A stretch of DNA of 64,000 bases from Sarcocystis neurona (GCA_000727475.1 KL647303.1:1825843-1889842); one strand, 5' to 3'; positions 43,870 to 55,829 are shown, counted from the stretch's first letter. Notes: generated from the letters alone by a model not told the origin. Made by a program: numbers and translations.

Positions 43870-46830
43870 TCAACACACCTCTTTCGCAGCGTTGCACTCA
43901 CAGATTGTCAATATCCAGAGTTCCTTTGAATCGTGGCTTGAACATAACCCGTCACCCACGTATCATGATCACAGAACGCGGCTGGCCGTATGGTAGTATC
44001 GGTGCTTTCTACACACAGACGTACCTGGTACGGTTGACAGTGTAACAGCGCAACTACTTACAAGGAGCGGGGATGAACAGTGCATCTGCACGACAGCATA
44101 GCACGACGGCACCTACAGGGGGGGAAAAGTGGGAGCCTCATCCAGACAGAGGCTTACATTGAATCCAGTTGGTATCCTCAAGTATCCAGCCACACTTGGC
44201 CAAAATCCAGAGTGTGCGAGATCAAAGGCCAACATTCCAGCAAACCCCACAATGCATGGATTACGGACAAGGTGCCGCACCCACAGCACGACGTGTAGGT
44301 GATGTGATGCAGTGTAAACAAGTCGACGGGTCCTCGATACCACGCACAAGCGCGACAGGTGAAACCGCACATCCAAAGCTGCACTCTACCCACTGCAGCA
44401 GCCACAGGTGTTACCGACGGGATGGAACTGGCTACACCGACGGTCCCAACAGAACGAACCAGAAAGGCTGCCCACTTCTCCACATTTTGAATGCACGGGT
44501 TCTACTTGGTAGCCGCTCTCTCCCTTCCACCACAAAGCGTCGCGAGGCAACTTTCTACACAACCGAGCACAGCAACAGGCGCAAAGCATCAAAGCAACCG
44601 CCTGAAATGCCGTCACTTTGCCATCGACGGTGGCCGCCGCCTTCACCCTTGCTGTTGTTGGTATCGTTGATCGGTCTGACGGATGATTCTCATACCTGGC
44701 AGTCCGGTGGGCGGTCACGTCGGGCAGGGAGAACTCAACTCATCTGGGTGAGACATCTGATGAAGCACTCTCACCCAAAAGTACCTGATCTATGGTAAAA
44801 CAAAGCTGACATATACCTTTTTGTTGTACTGTCGCGGCCTCCAGCGAGCTAGCAACCCCTCGCAGCCCGACAGACTGCTGAATAAAATCCGCTGCCACTG
44901 GGAGTCACTCCTTCAGGTAGCTAAAATTGGCTAGCCAGCGTGACTGTATTAGTGAAAGGAGCTTCCACCCGCGAGCGTTTCCGCTGTTCGGGTCCACATC
45001 AGCTATTGCGGCGACACGGTCGCGGGCCCACGGAGCAGCCGCTGCACCGCAGGGGCACCGCGGGGGCCTCTAGCGAATCGGCCCAGCTGTCGGCCAGAAG
45101 ATCATACGAAACAACTAACTGGTGGTGAGCTAGATAGCTGCAGCAGGGTAGCTACGACGCAGGAAGCTAGTGAAGTGGATACCGGCAGCTGACAGCAACT
45201 ACGTGGCGTTGTCCCCTCGAGGACGCGATTACCACTCATTCCCACCACAGTCAGTGCTCAACGCAGCTTGAGGTCTGCTAAATCAACTACCGCCTTGCCG
45301 GAGAGCGGGGAGGGCATGGCGCTGCTACAGATGGGAGCGCCGCAACCATGGATACTCGCTAGAGCAGTGCATGGCTATTGCGTATCTTGTGTAGCTTTCG
45401 AAAACAGTCGCAGGAGCTGAAGCAGCGAGGGAAGTTGGAGCGAGCAGCAGCAGCGTGCCACCGGCACTGAGGAGAGTCACAGCAGCAGCAGTAACCGCAG
45501 GCGGCCGGGACGCGGAAGTAACGCAGCGTGACAAAAAGCTGCAAAATAGCTTCCCCGATACCAGCGGATAGCGTATCATCAGGTCGGGCAGCAGAAGGCG
45601 ACAGATGATCAATAGCAGCAGCACAGGGCTGCGTAGCAGCCACGTCACGGCTCGACGGCAGCACAGCACCACCCACGGGGGACACGAGAGAGAAGCACAG
45701 TACGGGAGTGACGGTACGCGCAGCAGACGCGGAAGGGTGATGCGTGTTGACTTGTTCCGTCGAGTCAGGCGCAAACGCAGTGCCTCTTTCACTGGCACCA
45801 CCGGTGATGACAACACGAAGAGATAGCAAGCGCGGAGGAAACAGCCTTGGAACGTGATCACGGCAATGTGTTTGATACATTACCGGAAGTGTGCGTGCAC
45901 CTGGCGAAACCCCGGCGGTTATTTGTACGTATACACAGGTGGGCGTTAACATATTTGTAGTGTGGAAAAGTAGGTACATCTATAGCTCCGGGCGGCAACA
46001 CGCGTTCGAGTACAGTGGGTGTAGATAGTGTGAGTTGGATTTGTGTCTGAGTGGCGAATTCAGTCTGTCGTTCTATATGAATGCCGAACTCTACTACCTT
46101 TCAGGTACCCTTACAGGCAGAGCAGTTCTGGAGAGGGTATTGGAACAGGTTACGCATCAGAAACATCATTACTGCTAGTGCGAGGGCAGCGAATGGAAGA
46201 GTTCGCGCCCTCACCACGTAGCGTTTAATCGTGTGGGGGAACTCAGCGGCCGCACGTGTTCCTTACCAGCAGTGGTGCTGCGGCTCTTGTCAAGTGGCTC
46301 AGCATTAGATGTAGACGTCGGCAGTTCGTTGGCATGGCGTGTAGAGAGACGTTCTGGCACACAGTTATCTTGTGTGACGAGTACCCATGGTAAGCAGGTC
46401 CGTCTATTTTGATCACGTTCCGTGCACTGAAAGGGCCCCATGGAGACAGCAGTTTTTACATTTGTAGTTCTGCGGACGTAGGGTCGCTCGGGTTGTAACT
46501 ACTGCCACTACTACACACGTATGGCCTATAATTTTACGGAATATCGGGGGGAGTACCGCATCATGCGTTACGGCGGCCTCAGGAAGATGGGTTATAGAGC
46601 GTTTAAAAGCTTGACCCGTGGAACGCGCTTGTGCCGTCGGGTCCCTTGATGTGTAGCGCATCCGTATATATATATATATGTGTATGCAAGTGGTCATTTC
46701 AGTGGATGAACCCTTTGTCTGAGTTCCGGCAACACTGGAGACGAATGTTGGCACTTTACAGCAACCGACACAGAGATGAGGATGTCGGTGTCTGTACGGG
46801 TACAGGTACATACATACGTGGGCATATACA
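43870..46830. other. Upstream of MIC4; no gene assigned
   Basis: Unique sequence. Frames of about 200 codons lie on plus at 44,169-44,798 and on minus at 45,359-45,979, overlapped by another minus frame at 45,325-45,861. None has a recognisable domain. A minus donor (GTAAGT at about 44,058) with a T/C-rich acceptor about 52 nt upstream could bound a 17-codon exon (AVVLCCRADALFIPAP), perhaps of another gene or a 5' leader. The MIC4 promoter should lie here on the minus strand. I recognise no promoter element. Confidence 0.4.
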
Positions 46831-46843
46831 CCCAGGTAAGCAG

Positions 46844-47202
46844 GTAAGGGAAACAATGTTTGCGATGGGAGAAGGCTACTCCGAACAGCTTATTGAAATA
46901 ACGGAAACAGATCAAGGATGCTGGTCCGACGGGTACGTGCAGGTATGTTCATCCAGACGTACGCGCATACATGTCCATATGCCTACGCGTGAATGGGCAC
47001 ACGGCTTTCTTTTATTTGTGTACGTACGTACGCACATTCATATAAGTACGACTGTACAGACAGGTGCGTACGCAGACACCTTAGGGGGGGTGAGCTTATA
47101 GCCTGGAAAGGGGGGGGGGGGGGGGGGGGGGGGGCAGGTAATCACTTCTCCCACTACAGAAGGCATGCCAACGGAGACCAGCATCTGTGCTGCGAAGCGT
47201 GA
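46844..47202 (+). CDS. Candidate two-exon fragment ending in a Cys-Cys motif
   Basis: A plus-strand frame begins after an AG at 46,843 with VRETMFAMGEGYSEQLIEIT, followed by ETDQGCWSDG. It ends at donor GTACGT (46,932, phase 2). The next acceptor (TCTCCCACTACAG, 47,159) completes the codon and reads RHANGDQHLCCEA then stop at 47,202. The intron contains the poly-G tract. An alternative donor (GTATGT, 46,942) joins in another phase. The 5' exons are not found. I recognise no family. The C-x5-H-x5-7-L-C-C ending resembles the minus-strand exon at 48.9 kb. Confidence 0.35.
47110..47134 (+). repeat. Uninterrupted poly(G), 25 bases
   Basis: Twenty-five consecutive G on plus, 22 bases before a candidate 3' splice site and followed by CAG. 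Length is prone to sequencing error and to slippage. It is the longest homopolymer in the window. Confidence 0.9.
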
Positions 47203-48303
47203 ACGCCCGAGTTGTGTCTGCCAAGGAGAATGGTACACGTCGGCAAGCCGTGTACAGCGACAGCTGACAGCTCCAAATGCAACAACGTCACCAGCTTGTG
47301 TAAACAGACTTCCGCCCCTAGTTAGGTCACTTACAGACTGCACAACTATGGTACAACTCCTCTCAGGTTTAGTTGCGCAGCCGTGTAGGTACAGGTAGAT
47401 AATGTACATTGAGTGGGGTGAGGGTACGCAGGAAGAAAGGGTTCCAGCTCACAGCAGTACACGACAAACTTCGGAAGCTGGGCACACGCAGTTCTTTGTG
47501 CTTGTCATTTCCTTTCTATTTTGTCTACTGCAGACGTTCTGCGTGACTACGTCCGCAACGTCTTTTGCATATGTTCACGTGCTCACGTAGGTATGAGTGT
47601 ACGGGAACAACGGGATCCGTAGGTATCTCGTGATAGACGCTTCAGGAGACTTGCTGCTGAAATGGAACACACGCACAAAGTGCTTTTCGACGCCGAATGA
47701 GACTTACGACACATACAGGTCTGGTATAGCTGCCCAGTTTTTGTTCCCACATCCCGAATACACACGTCATTTCCTCTGAGGGAAAATGGCCCTGTACGAG
47801 GCATCTCACCCATACGGCCAGAAGTATCTGGGAAAAAGTTCCCGATTTGCTCGCTGCATATTCACACGCAGACAGCGGTGCGTTTCGATGACGCTGGCAG
47901 TCTGCAGATTCTGGTAACGACATGCGACGGAGTTTCCCCGACCATGTTTAAGCATACTTGCACACCTACCGCGCCCTCCACTACCACGACTTACACATAC
48001 ATACACACACACACATTCTGCATACATAGAGATACGTATACACATATACATCGTAATGCCAAAAAACACTTGCTTCGACGTGTGCGATGCTGCAGTAGCA
48101 CGCTTGTGATACACTAAACAGTATATCTGTGGGTACACACATTAAAATCACGAGATGTAACATACGCATACACAGAGCACGGCGTAAAACACGTGCTTCC
48201 GATGTGTACGATCCTATAAATCTCGTTCAGGACTTGATTCAGTTCTCGTCTAGAAGCGTGTCGCTGAGAAACTGATTTAGTTGTAAGTACAGCAACCTTC
48301 ATA

Positions 48304-48304
<1 letters not shown>

Positions 48305-48341
<37 letters not shown>
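48305..48341. repeat. (AT)n microsatellite, about 18 units
   Basis: A pure TA/AT run of about 36 bp bounded by CATATGC-like ends. Isolated in otherwise unique sequence. Confidence 0.9.
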
Positions 48342-48343
<2 letters not shown>

Positions 48344-48864
48344 ACACGTCGACGCGCGCATTTGCCGGTTCGCTGCGGCGCGACACACGCCTGCAAAGCC
48401 GCAAAGCTTTGCTGCAGCCTTAGCAGTAAAGCGCGCACCGCCGTGCCCTGTAGCACGCCTCCGTAATGCTGCGGCTTCTAGCTTACACCAGCCTTCATCT
48501 CGTGTAGCTACTGACGGGTACACTGACGGACAAATACATGATCATCTGATTCCGCTACGGAGTAAAATCTGTGGTAATTTCCTTTCGTTCCGCGTACATG
48601 TGTGTAGCCCCTTTCTGTCACACGTGTCCACCACCTATGCAGTAGGGGCGGCTAGCAGGCGGCGCGTGCCCTTCCACATACATTTCAAAGCATCCGGACT
48701 GGGTACGCGTAGACCCTGACTAAGCGCAGTTGATAGCCTCCTCAGCAAGTGGTCTCTTACGTACATGCGTATCCTTACAGTACGGAACATGACCGCACTT
48801 GTATGTTTCCGTTAACCTGTAGACATACCCATATACGTAAATTCCTCCCCATATATATATATAT

Positions 48865-48867
<3 letters not shown>

Positions 48868-48907
<40 letters not shown>
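48868..48907. repeat. (GATA)n tetranucleotide microsatellite
   Basis: About nine perfect GATA units after a (TA)n run at 48,852-48,868. It lies just 3' (minus sense) of the exon ending at 48,919. Confidence 0.9.
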
Positions 48908-48918
48908 TACGTGTCTAG

Positions 48919-49401
48919 TTAATGAAACAGAACACAACCGCTAGATTGTAGGCAAAGGCGGCCGTAGCTGCCGCAATAGCAGAAGCGGCGTGAGCAACAC
49001 GTCAACCCTGTAGGTGTCGTGTTGTGCATGTCTTTATAAAGGCAAGAGATGCCACGCTTTTCGTAGGGCGTTGTGAAGCACGGTTGAGTCGAGTAGCCTC
49101 CGCGCGTGTCATCGCTTGTACGAAACCACAGATGCAGCCCCCCTCTAGCTAGCGCAAACGGCGTCGCACCACGTGCATCCAGTGCCTGCGCAGTGCAATC
49201 CTCTGTGTAGAACAACGCACAGTCAGCGGCTTTTAAATAAGCAGTCTTGTTATCGAGCAGAAATCCTTCCGGACATTTGTTACCACTAGTGGCGAAATAC
49301 AGGACTTGTGAAGTTGTTCTGCGCTTGCTCGCACCACTCGCGGCGGGTGCTGAAGTAAATTTGCAAGGGCAGAGTGTTTTTGCTGGCAGGAGGTCGCGGC
49401 G
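48919..49401 (-). CDS. 3'-terminal exon of a cysteine-rich, probably secreted protein
   Basis: A minus-strand frame from an acceptor at 49,402 (…TGACGTACCTCAG, phase 0) or 49,383 (…CGACCTCCTGCCAG, phase 1) to a stop at 48,919. It encodes about 150-160 residues with about 14 cysteines and no repeats: NKCPEGFLLDNKTAYLKAAD, then CALFYTEDC; later GGLHLWFRTSDDTRGGYSTQ, CLYKDMHNTT and LTCCSRRFCYC. Composition and Cys spacing suggest a disulfide-bonded extracellular domain. I recognise no family, and no upstream exon was identified. The TA/GATA microsatellites begin just past the stop. Trp/Cys content is too irregular for TSP-1. Confidence 0.5.
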   Translation of the reverse strand, partial: RRDLLPAKTLCPCKFTSAPAASGASKRRTTSQVLYFATSGNKCPEGFLLDNKTAYLKAADCALFYTEDCTAQALDARGATPFALARGGLHLWFRTSDDTRGGYSTQPCFTTPYEKRGISCLYKDMHNTTPTGLTCCSRRFCYCGSYGRLCLQSSGCVLFH

Positions 49402-49429
49402 CTGAGGTACGTCATTGGCCCGTGCCTCT

Positions 49430-50930
49430 ACATCCTTTCGGGTAATCACACATATATGTGTTGTCCGCCAGCGTTTAAGCACTTTTTCTCTTGTGAATGC
49501 ATATTCTACATGTAATACATACATGTGGACACGCATGTTTACGCACATCGCGTTTCCAGCACGTGTTTTCAGCGTGGGCGAACTAGCTCACTCAGAATGG
49601 CGGCGCCGTACGGCTGCTACAGGAAGTCACTGCAGAAACCTGTACTGCCCTTGTAGGAAGAAGAAACGCACACGCTGGTGCCGCTGTGCACGCCACGCAG
49701 GTCGAGCGTCCGTCGTCCTCCACTACAGTATCTCTGCATCTGTCCAGCACCGTCTCTTCGTACGTGCTGCGGGGTGTAGCTACCACCTTGTACATACATG
49801 TACAGAGTCATCCGCAGTAATGACACATGTAGGCGTACACGCTCTGGACACACCTAACCGTGCATGCATACAGGTGTATACAGGTGTGCGTGTTGTGACA
49901 CAGAACTATCCACTTGCAAGGACACACACATATATGTATATACGCGTATACAGACATAAAGACGTCTATGCACGTATACACACTTTCTGGGCCGTGTGTC
50001 TACCGACGGATGCTCCTATCCACGAATTATCGCCTGAAGATTTGTATCAAGCTTCACTATGTGTGTTTGTGCGCGCGTGTGTGCTGTGGTAGCGACTGGC
50101 ATGAGGCACATTTGTGGATATGCGTACACACACGGCAGAGTTGTAACGACAAGTATCGTACACGCTGTCAGGGTCGTCTTTGTCACAGTGACATCCAAGG
50201 TTGAGTCGCGCAAACAGCGCAGGGGGTGTAAAGACCTACTTTGTATCACGCGGGACCACAGTGCTGAACACAGCACTTTAAGGAGGTGGGGAACTCTTAC
50301 GTCTGTACACGCTTGTGGGGAGAGAGAGAATTGTGTGCGTACTTCTGTGTGCAGTCGCATACTCGACTTGCCAACCCGTGAAGTTTGGGAATAGATAGAG
50401 TGAGTACCTGCTGACCGCGCGACGCGAGGGCCGCGCGTCTACACGTGTATACGCAGGAGGATATACGTGGTGATCCACCGAGATCCACACGCGGTCCAGA
50501 CTGCAAAACAGTAGCGATGTGACTTTATGGTGGAAACCGTGTAGTGTCGACTGTAGACAAGAAGGTGTTGATAAAAGGGAAGTTCCCGGCTGTTTCCGCT
50601 TGTGGGTGGGAACTCCGTTCTTATCGGTGGCTGGTAATGGAAGCGAATTTTGCGGTCGTGCCAGCTTCTTGGACGTAGCTTATCGGTCGCTGGCAATATA
50701 CAAGAAACTTTCGCTTGTGTGGCGGCGTCTGCGGCGTGAGACTCCCTCCCATCGGAGTCGCTGCTGCTGGTGAAGCGGCGTGAACAGCGGGTACCCCTGC
50801 TCCTGACCGCTAGCCGGGCGCTGCTGTTGCTGCGGCTGCTGCTGAGCAGGCGTGTGCAGAGGCACACGGGCGTGGAGAACTTTACGTGGTGCCTCCGCTG
50901 GTACGCTACTACACCCGCTCGAGTTTTCGC
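49430..50930. other. No supportable gene
   Basis: Frames of 110-225 codons exist on both strands (for instance 49,415-50,092 plus and 50,016-50,360 minus) without splice pairs or recognised content. Local CACATA/TATACG repeats lie at 49,920-49,990. Confidence 0.45.
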
Positions 50931-50948
50931 TGGTGCGGCTGCCCTCAA

Positions 50949-51098
50949 CTACCAGAAGAAGCTACTGCTGCTGCCACAGCACGCTTCGCGGTGCTCAGAT
51001 GCTGCTGCGGTGGGGAGGTGGCTGCTCGCGTTGCTCCACGCCAGGCGTGCAGCAGAGGGGGGTTGATCGCTTTCTGGGCGGCAGTTCAGGAGATTCAG
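50949..51098 (-). CDS. Possible terminal exon, minus strand
   Basis: Acceptor …GGCGACAAATGCAG at 51,099, phase 0. It encodes 49 residues (LNLLNCRPESDQPPSAARLA…) and a stop. It could be the 3' end of the coiled-coil exons at 53 kb. The plus strand over the same bases also has an open frame ending at a good donor (ATG then GTAAGC at 51,127), so the strand is undecided. Confidence 0.25.
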   Translation of the reverse strand: MNLLNCRPESDQPPSAARLAWSNASSHLPTAAASEHREACCGSSSSFFW

Positions 51099-51559
51099 CT
51101 GCATTTGTCGCCTTTTGTAGGGATGGTAAGCCGGCAGCTGCTTTCCTTACAATAACACACACTCTCTATGCATATTCGTACGTACACAGACACACATACG
51201 GATTTATATTCGCCGTTTAAACTCAGGCGTCTTCCGTAACGACCTCGCATCCTTGCCAAGCATGTATAAAAGATACAGGCAGGTGTAGACTTACGCAAGT
51301 GGTGGACTTCACACTCACGCGCCCGTCGTGTTCCTGTCAATATATGCAACCGTCACGAGACTATTTGGTACGGTCGTTGGTGGCTAGCCGGCTGTGCTGC
51401 GCTCCCACAGGAGGGCCCTGCAACCGTCAGCAACTTCTCTCTCCCTCCGCGACTGCGTCCGGATTCCAGCAGACTTTTTGGTACCTTTGCCCGTCGACAT
51501 TCACGAATACATAATTTTGGGCAAATACGCACACACGGAGATGTAATTATGCAGAACTA

Positions 51560-52480
51560 CAGTGCTGTAAATACACATGATACTCTCTATACGCGTATAT
51601 GTACGTACATATATTGTATACGTACACACATACATACTCAACATACGCGCGTATGCGTACAAATGAATCTCTGTGTCGCCAGACACCAGTCCTCCATATA
51701 ACTGCTACGTCTGTGTATGAATATGTCTATAAGTGTAAGTGAGTTTATTTACATATATATATATGCGTCCTGTATGTAATTTCCATATCTGTGTATGAAT
51801 GTATGTATATGTATATATGTATGAGTAAATGAGGGCTACAAAGGTAGGTATATATGCATAACCTTTTACACGTCATTCAGTACAAATGTACACTATGTAC
51901 ACTTGTACACACAAGTGTACATAGGATCTGTAGACATGCACATACTGTTGTATACTTTTTGAGTGTATATAGGCATCGCTGTCTATCCATCTATACATGT
52001 ACACATATATATATATATATATATATCTATGCGTATTGACCTACTGCGTAGACGTGTTCGTACGCGTGGACTACTTTCAAAAACGGCATCTACGTTACCT
52101 CTGTAAGAAGCGTTGTGTAAATGCGGGTAATCCGTCTGTGGAGGCATGACCAGAGAAACAACGGTGGCCATCTCTCGCTGCTGCATTTTAACATATGTAG
52201 AGTTACACTACTACAAACACATCTGTGCATTTGTATCCTGTGTGCGCGTGTATAAACATCTCTATCTACCTACGTATCTATCAGTCTCTCTCTCTATAAA
52301 CACGCATATTCACGTATATGCGTAGACATGTTCACATGCGCATTTACGTGTACATATATGTACACGCATGAATCTATATACATATGTATAGTGTACTTAC
52401 ACCCATACATACGAGTGTGTACACACATGCATAGATGTGGACTTACACTGTATTTCTAAGCAGCCAGGCTAACACGGGCG
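51560..52480. repeat. TA/CA/TG microsatellites, right side of the repeat-poor island
   Basis: CATATA/TGTATG stretches at 51,570-51,640, 51,750-51,830, 52,005-52,026 and 52,230-52,440. No gene seen. It includes the hairpin listed next. Confidence 0.75.
51893..51924. other. Perfect 14-bp inverted repeat, 4-nt loop
   Basis: CTATGTACACTTGT, loop ACAC, then ACAAGTGTACATAG. A perfect hairpin of 14 pairs. It could be transcribed structure or DNA cruciform. It lies in microsatellite-like sequence but is not itself a simple repeat. Confidence 0.85.
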
Positions 52481-53033
52481 TCTGGATATGGAGGAGTACT
52501 CGCTGTGCAGCCTTGTCACACTATGCGCCGTAACCAAGTATCTTGCAGGATGCACCTCACTACTAGCTCCTCCCTCGTACACCAGCTCGATCACGCACAT
52601 TCACGTATATGCGTATATCTGCGTATATACCAGTATATCCACAGATCTATATACACAAACACGAAGACACACGCGTGAAATATACGCAAACGTATCTGCA
52701 TGGGAGCTCTTGAGGTCCTTGTTGGTGAGCCGGTGTGGATTTATGTACGCAAGCACCTGCATCTATACATGTGTCTGGGTGGACGTTTCTTTATGTCCCT
52801 CATCAGTGTTCTATAGAAATAGGTATGGACATGTACAGTTGTTATCACGATCGTATGGTTTGCTTATTATTTCTCCTCCACAAGCAGCAATGGCGCTAGC
52901 AGTTGTTTACACATGATTGGCTGCGTGACCTGAAGGATACCACGGCGCGGTGCTGCGCACTCGGCCGGTGGCTGCGTTCATGGCAGAGAGCGTCTCCTGC
53001 AGCGGCGCCTGCAACAGCAGTCTGTTTTTTTAC

Positions 53034-53105
53034 TTCCTGCCGACGACGGCTTTGACGCGCAGCAATAGTAGACGCAGCGACCCTCGCCTCGCGTTCAGGC
53101 GTACA
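53034..53105 (-). CDS. Coiled-coil exon (24 codons), right repeat-rich block
   Basis: Phase 0-0 exon between acceptor …GTTCGTGGTTCGCAG and donor GTAAAA: CTPEREARVAASTIAARQSR then RRQE. Helical and charged. Pairs in strand and phase with the exon at 53,329. The frame remains open beyond the donor into Ala/Gly sequence, so its end is not certain. Confidence 0.45.
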
Positions 53106-53209
53106 CTGCGAACCACGAACGCGCAGGGTAAGCAGATTGCTGCATGCGGGCACATACAGTCTGCCTCGGCAGCAGCACGAGCAGCTTATTCTCGTGCTTG
53201 TTGTTACAC

Positions 53210-53329
53210 GTCAAAGAAAACGTCCGTAGGAACGGCCGACAACTGCAGATGCTGCTGCTGCATCAGCTGAGCGGTTTCTCGCAGCTCATGCTGCTGAATT
53301 TGACGCCGCACGGCCTCCCGCTGAAGCCG
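53210..53329 (-). CDS. Coiled-coil exon (40 codons), right repeat-rich block
   Basis: Acceptor …GTGTGCGTGATGCAG at 53,330, phase 0. It reads RLQREAVRRQIQQHELRETA then QLMQQQHLQLSAVPTDVFFD. It is followed by GTGTAA, which is either a weak donor or Val-stop, so it may be the C-terminus. It resembles the exons of the left coiled-coil gene. Confidence 0.5.
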
Positions 53330-53559
53330 CTGCATCACGCACACCCACACCACGCAGTAGAAGCAGCAGCAGCAAACGAACCACTTCGATAAACAGAGAA
53401 CCGCTTCGATAAACAAACCACCATCTGGATAAAGAAAGACACAGTGCTGCTGCTGTTCTGTTACCTCGCTACTCTGGGAGATTCCGTTGCTCTCGCGCCT
53501 GCTGCTGTTGCTGTCGGCGCTGCTGTTGTTGTCGCTAACACTCCCGCTGCCGGTGCTGC

Positions 53560-53750
53560 TGCTCTCCTTGCTGCCGCTACTGGTGCTCCCATTACTGCGG
53601 CTACTGGTGCTCTCCTTCCTGCCACTACCGCTGCTCTCCTTACTGCCGCTACCACTGCTCTCCTTGCTGCCGCTACCGCCGGTCTCCTAGCTGCCGCTAC
53701 CGCCGGTCTCCTAGCTGCCGCTACTGCTGCTCTGCTTCCTGCCCCTGTTG
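53560..53750. repeat. 24-bp minisatellite in a CTG-rich tract
   Basis: Units of the form CTGCCGCTACYRCYGSTCTC plus CTWS, 24 bp, about seven imperfect copies. Two copies near 53,665-53,714 look identical. The plus frame 53,444-54,259 reads as Leu/Ala repeats; the minus frames give Ser/Gly/Lys or Ala/Arg repeats and are interrupted by stops in one frame. I do not call a gene. Confidence 0.75.
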
Positions 53751-53779
53751 CTGCCCTTCTTCCCGTCGCCGCTGTTGGC

Positions 53780-54250
53780 CCAGCTCTCGTCAAGTCATTG
53801 GCTGCTGCGGGGGCTTTAGTTCAAACTGCTGGTAGTGCTGCGGCTCTCCTTTCGCACCGCTCGCTGCCGCTGCCGCCGTATGCAGCGCCTACGCCAGCCG
53901 TCTTGTCCGGCGCCTTCGGTTCCTGCTTTCTCCTTTCGGCGCCGGCGCGCCCTCCTGCTGCTGCAGGAATACATCGCTGCTGCTGTCGACTCCGTCGAAC
54001 GCCTCCTCTTTCTACCGGCGGCCACGTGCTCCTTTTTCTGTCTCTTCTTGCGCACCCACCGCGGACGAAGGAAACATGCAGCCACGCCCAGATAGTAGCA
54101 ATGCTGCTACGTGGCGCGGACAGGGTCAAAATGAGAGAGCCGGGGCCAGACTTTTTCCACATGAACTCGACGTGGGAGTGGCACACGCATGCACATCTTG
54201 ATGCAATATGTCCCACTTCCACATACATACAGAAGCCAACAATACCGGGA
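53780..54250. other. CTG-rich to unique transition, coding potential unclear
   Basis: A minus-strand frame of 135 codons (54,228-53,821) has non-repeat segments such as RRKQEPKAPDKTAGVGAAYG and a stop at 53,821. No matching splice sites were found. Confidence 0.3.
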
Positions 54251-54259
54251 AAGGGCTAG

Positions 54260-55800
54260 AAGAAATTGCAATATGTGCTACACACACATACGGGTAGAAG
54301 CCAGCGCGGCCGGGGAGGAAGTTCAAATTGCAACACAGACTATATGCACATACGTATAAAAGGCCAAGAACAGCGGGGGGGACTGGTCTTTGTGCGCACG
54401 TGCAGAGACTTCTGCATACACACGACACTCTTCCCATCTATGGACGGAAGTACATCTATATACAGCCAGTCTTCCCAGAATTCTTTGCGCCTATCTCCTC
54501 CTCTATACTGTTCATCTGACGCAGACACAGAGGTATGTGAGTGTAAACACAATGTATACCCCCACGTATAGGCGCGCACACTCACCTACGCATACGTGTG
54601 TATTGTATACACGTGAAGACGAACAATATTTACACAGAGAAATAAGCTTCACGCCCACGAGCTTCGTATATATGCACACATGTGCGGGTGCACTTCCTGT
54701 CTGTATAATCTTCACCAGAGAAATACAGAAGTGTCCGCGTCGTCGGAGAGAAAAGTAGCGGAAAGTCTACACCTCGCCTGGTCAGAACTGTCGATTGGTG
54801 CGGGCGCATGGACGCGTGAGCGCGCGCACGTCTGCCGGGAAGTTCACTTGTGCGCCCTATCTACGTTCGTGGCCGCCTAGGCATACCTCCCCCTGTCTAG
54901 TCTCTATACAGAGACGGACATACAGATAAGATATATGCGGGTGAGCACTGCTGAGAAGGTAGTAGTAACACACCGGCGTGTGGTAGGTGTGGACAGAAGA
55001 ATACACAGGGCCGGGCGTGCCGAAGATTGCGCCGTCCAGGGTGTGCAAAAGCGCGTAGCCGAGACGCAGGGACGTAAACGCTTTGCCTGCTGCTCCCCTT
55101 CAAAAGACGAAAGGGGCACCTATTTCTCCTTCAATCTCTTAAACCGCACAGACACCTCCACGACGACGTTCGTATATTGAATATATATACACGCCTGTCT
55201 ACATGCATATATATGTATATATGTAAGCATACACATATGTAGAGAAATAGAGAAACGTATCTAGTTTTTTGTTCACTCTCTTATACCCTTAACACGTCTA
55301 TGCGATGACGTCCGTATATCGAATATATATTCGTGTGTCTACATGCATACATATACATATATATATATGCAGGCATACATATATCTATAGAGAGAGACAG
55401 AAAGATAGAGAGATGTATCTACTTTTTGGTTCACTCTCTTATAGCCCACAGACATCCACACGACGCTGTCCATATATACGTAAAGAAAGAGATAGAGAGA
55501 TGTAGATATATTTGTGTGTTGATTATACCTGTGCAGATGCGTCTACACAGAGGTGTGTAGAACAGAAGACGAACGTGGGTATATACATATGTGTTTGTAT
55601 GCGTATAAATGCATGCATATATATACACATATATATGTATAGATATGGATACACTGGGACGTAGATGCTTTCGAATGTATCTACACATATGCGCAGAGGG
55701 TTTTCCTGCGCGCGCAGGAATACACACAATGATAACTTTGTTGCGTGGGGAGAAGCGAAGCGTTGTGTTGCTCTCTTGCGGATGCTGCACAGCTGAAAAA
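54260..55800. repeat. TA/CA microsatellites and related tandem duplications
   Basis: Two similar blocks, about 55,190-55,275 and 55,315-55,450, share ACGTCCGTATATYGAATATA, then a TA run, an AGAGA run and TTCACTCTCTTATA. This is an imperfect duplication of period about 130-180 bp, with a partial third copy to about 55,500. No gene seen. Confidence 0.65.
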
Positions 55801-55829
55801 TGAATTCCTTCTGGCTGTCATGTCGTCCA

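Noticed and set aside
45325..45979. Two overlapping minus-strand frames of 178 and 206 codons
   Set aside because: They overlap in different frames with similar composition and no domain, so neither can be preferred.
53444..54259. 271-codon plus-strand Ala/Leu frame
   Set aside because: The first half is the 24-bp minisatellite and CTG translation; the second half has no recognisable content and ends in microsatellite.
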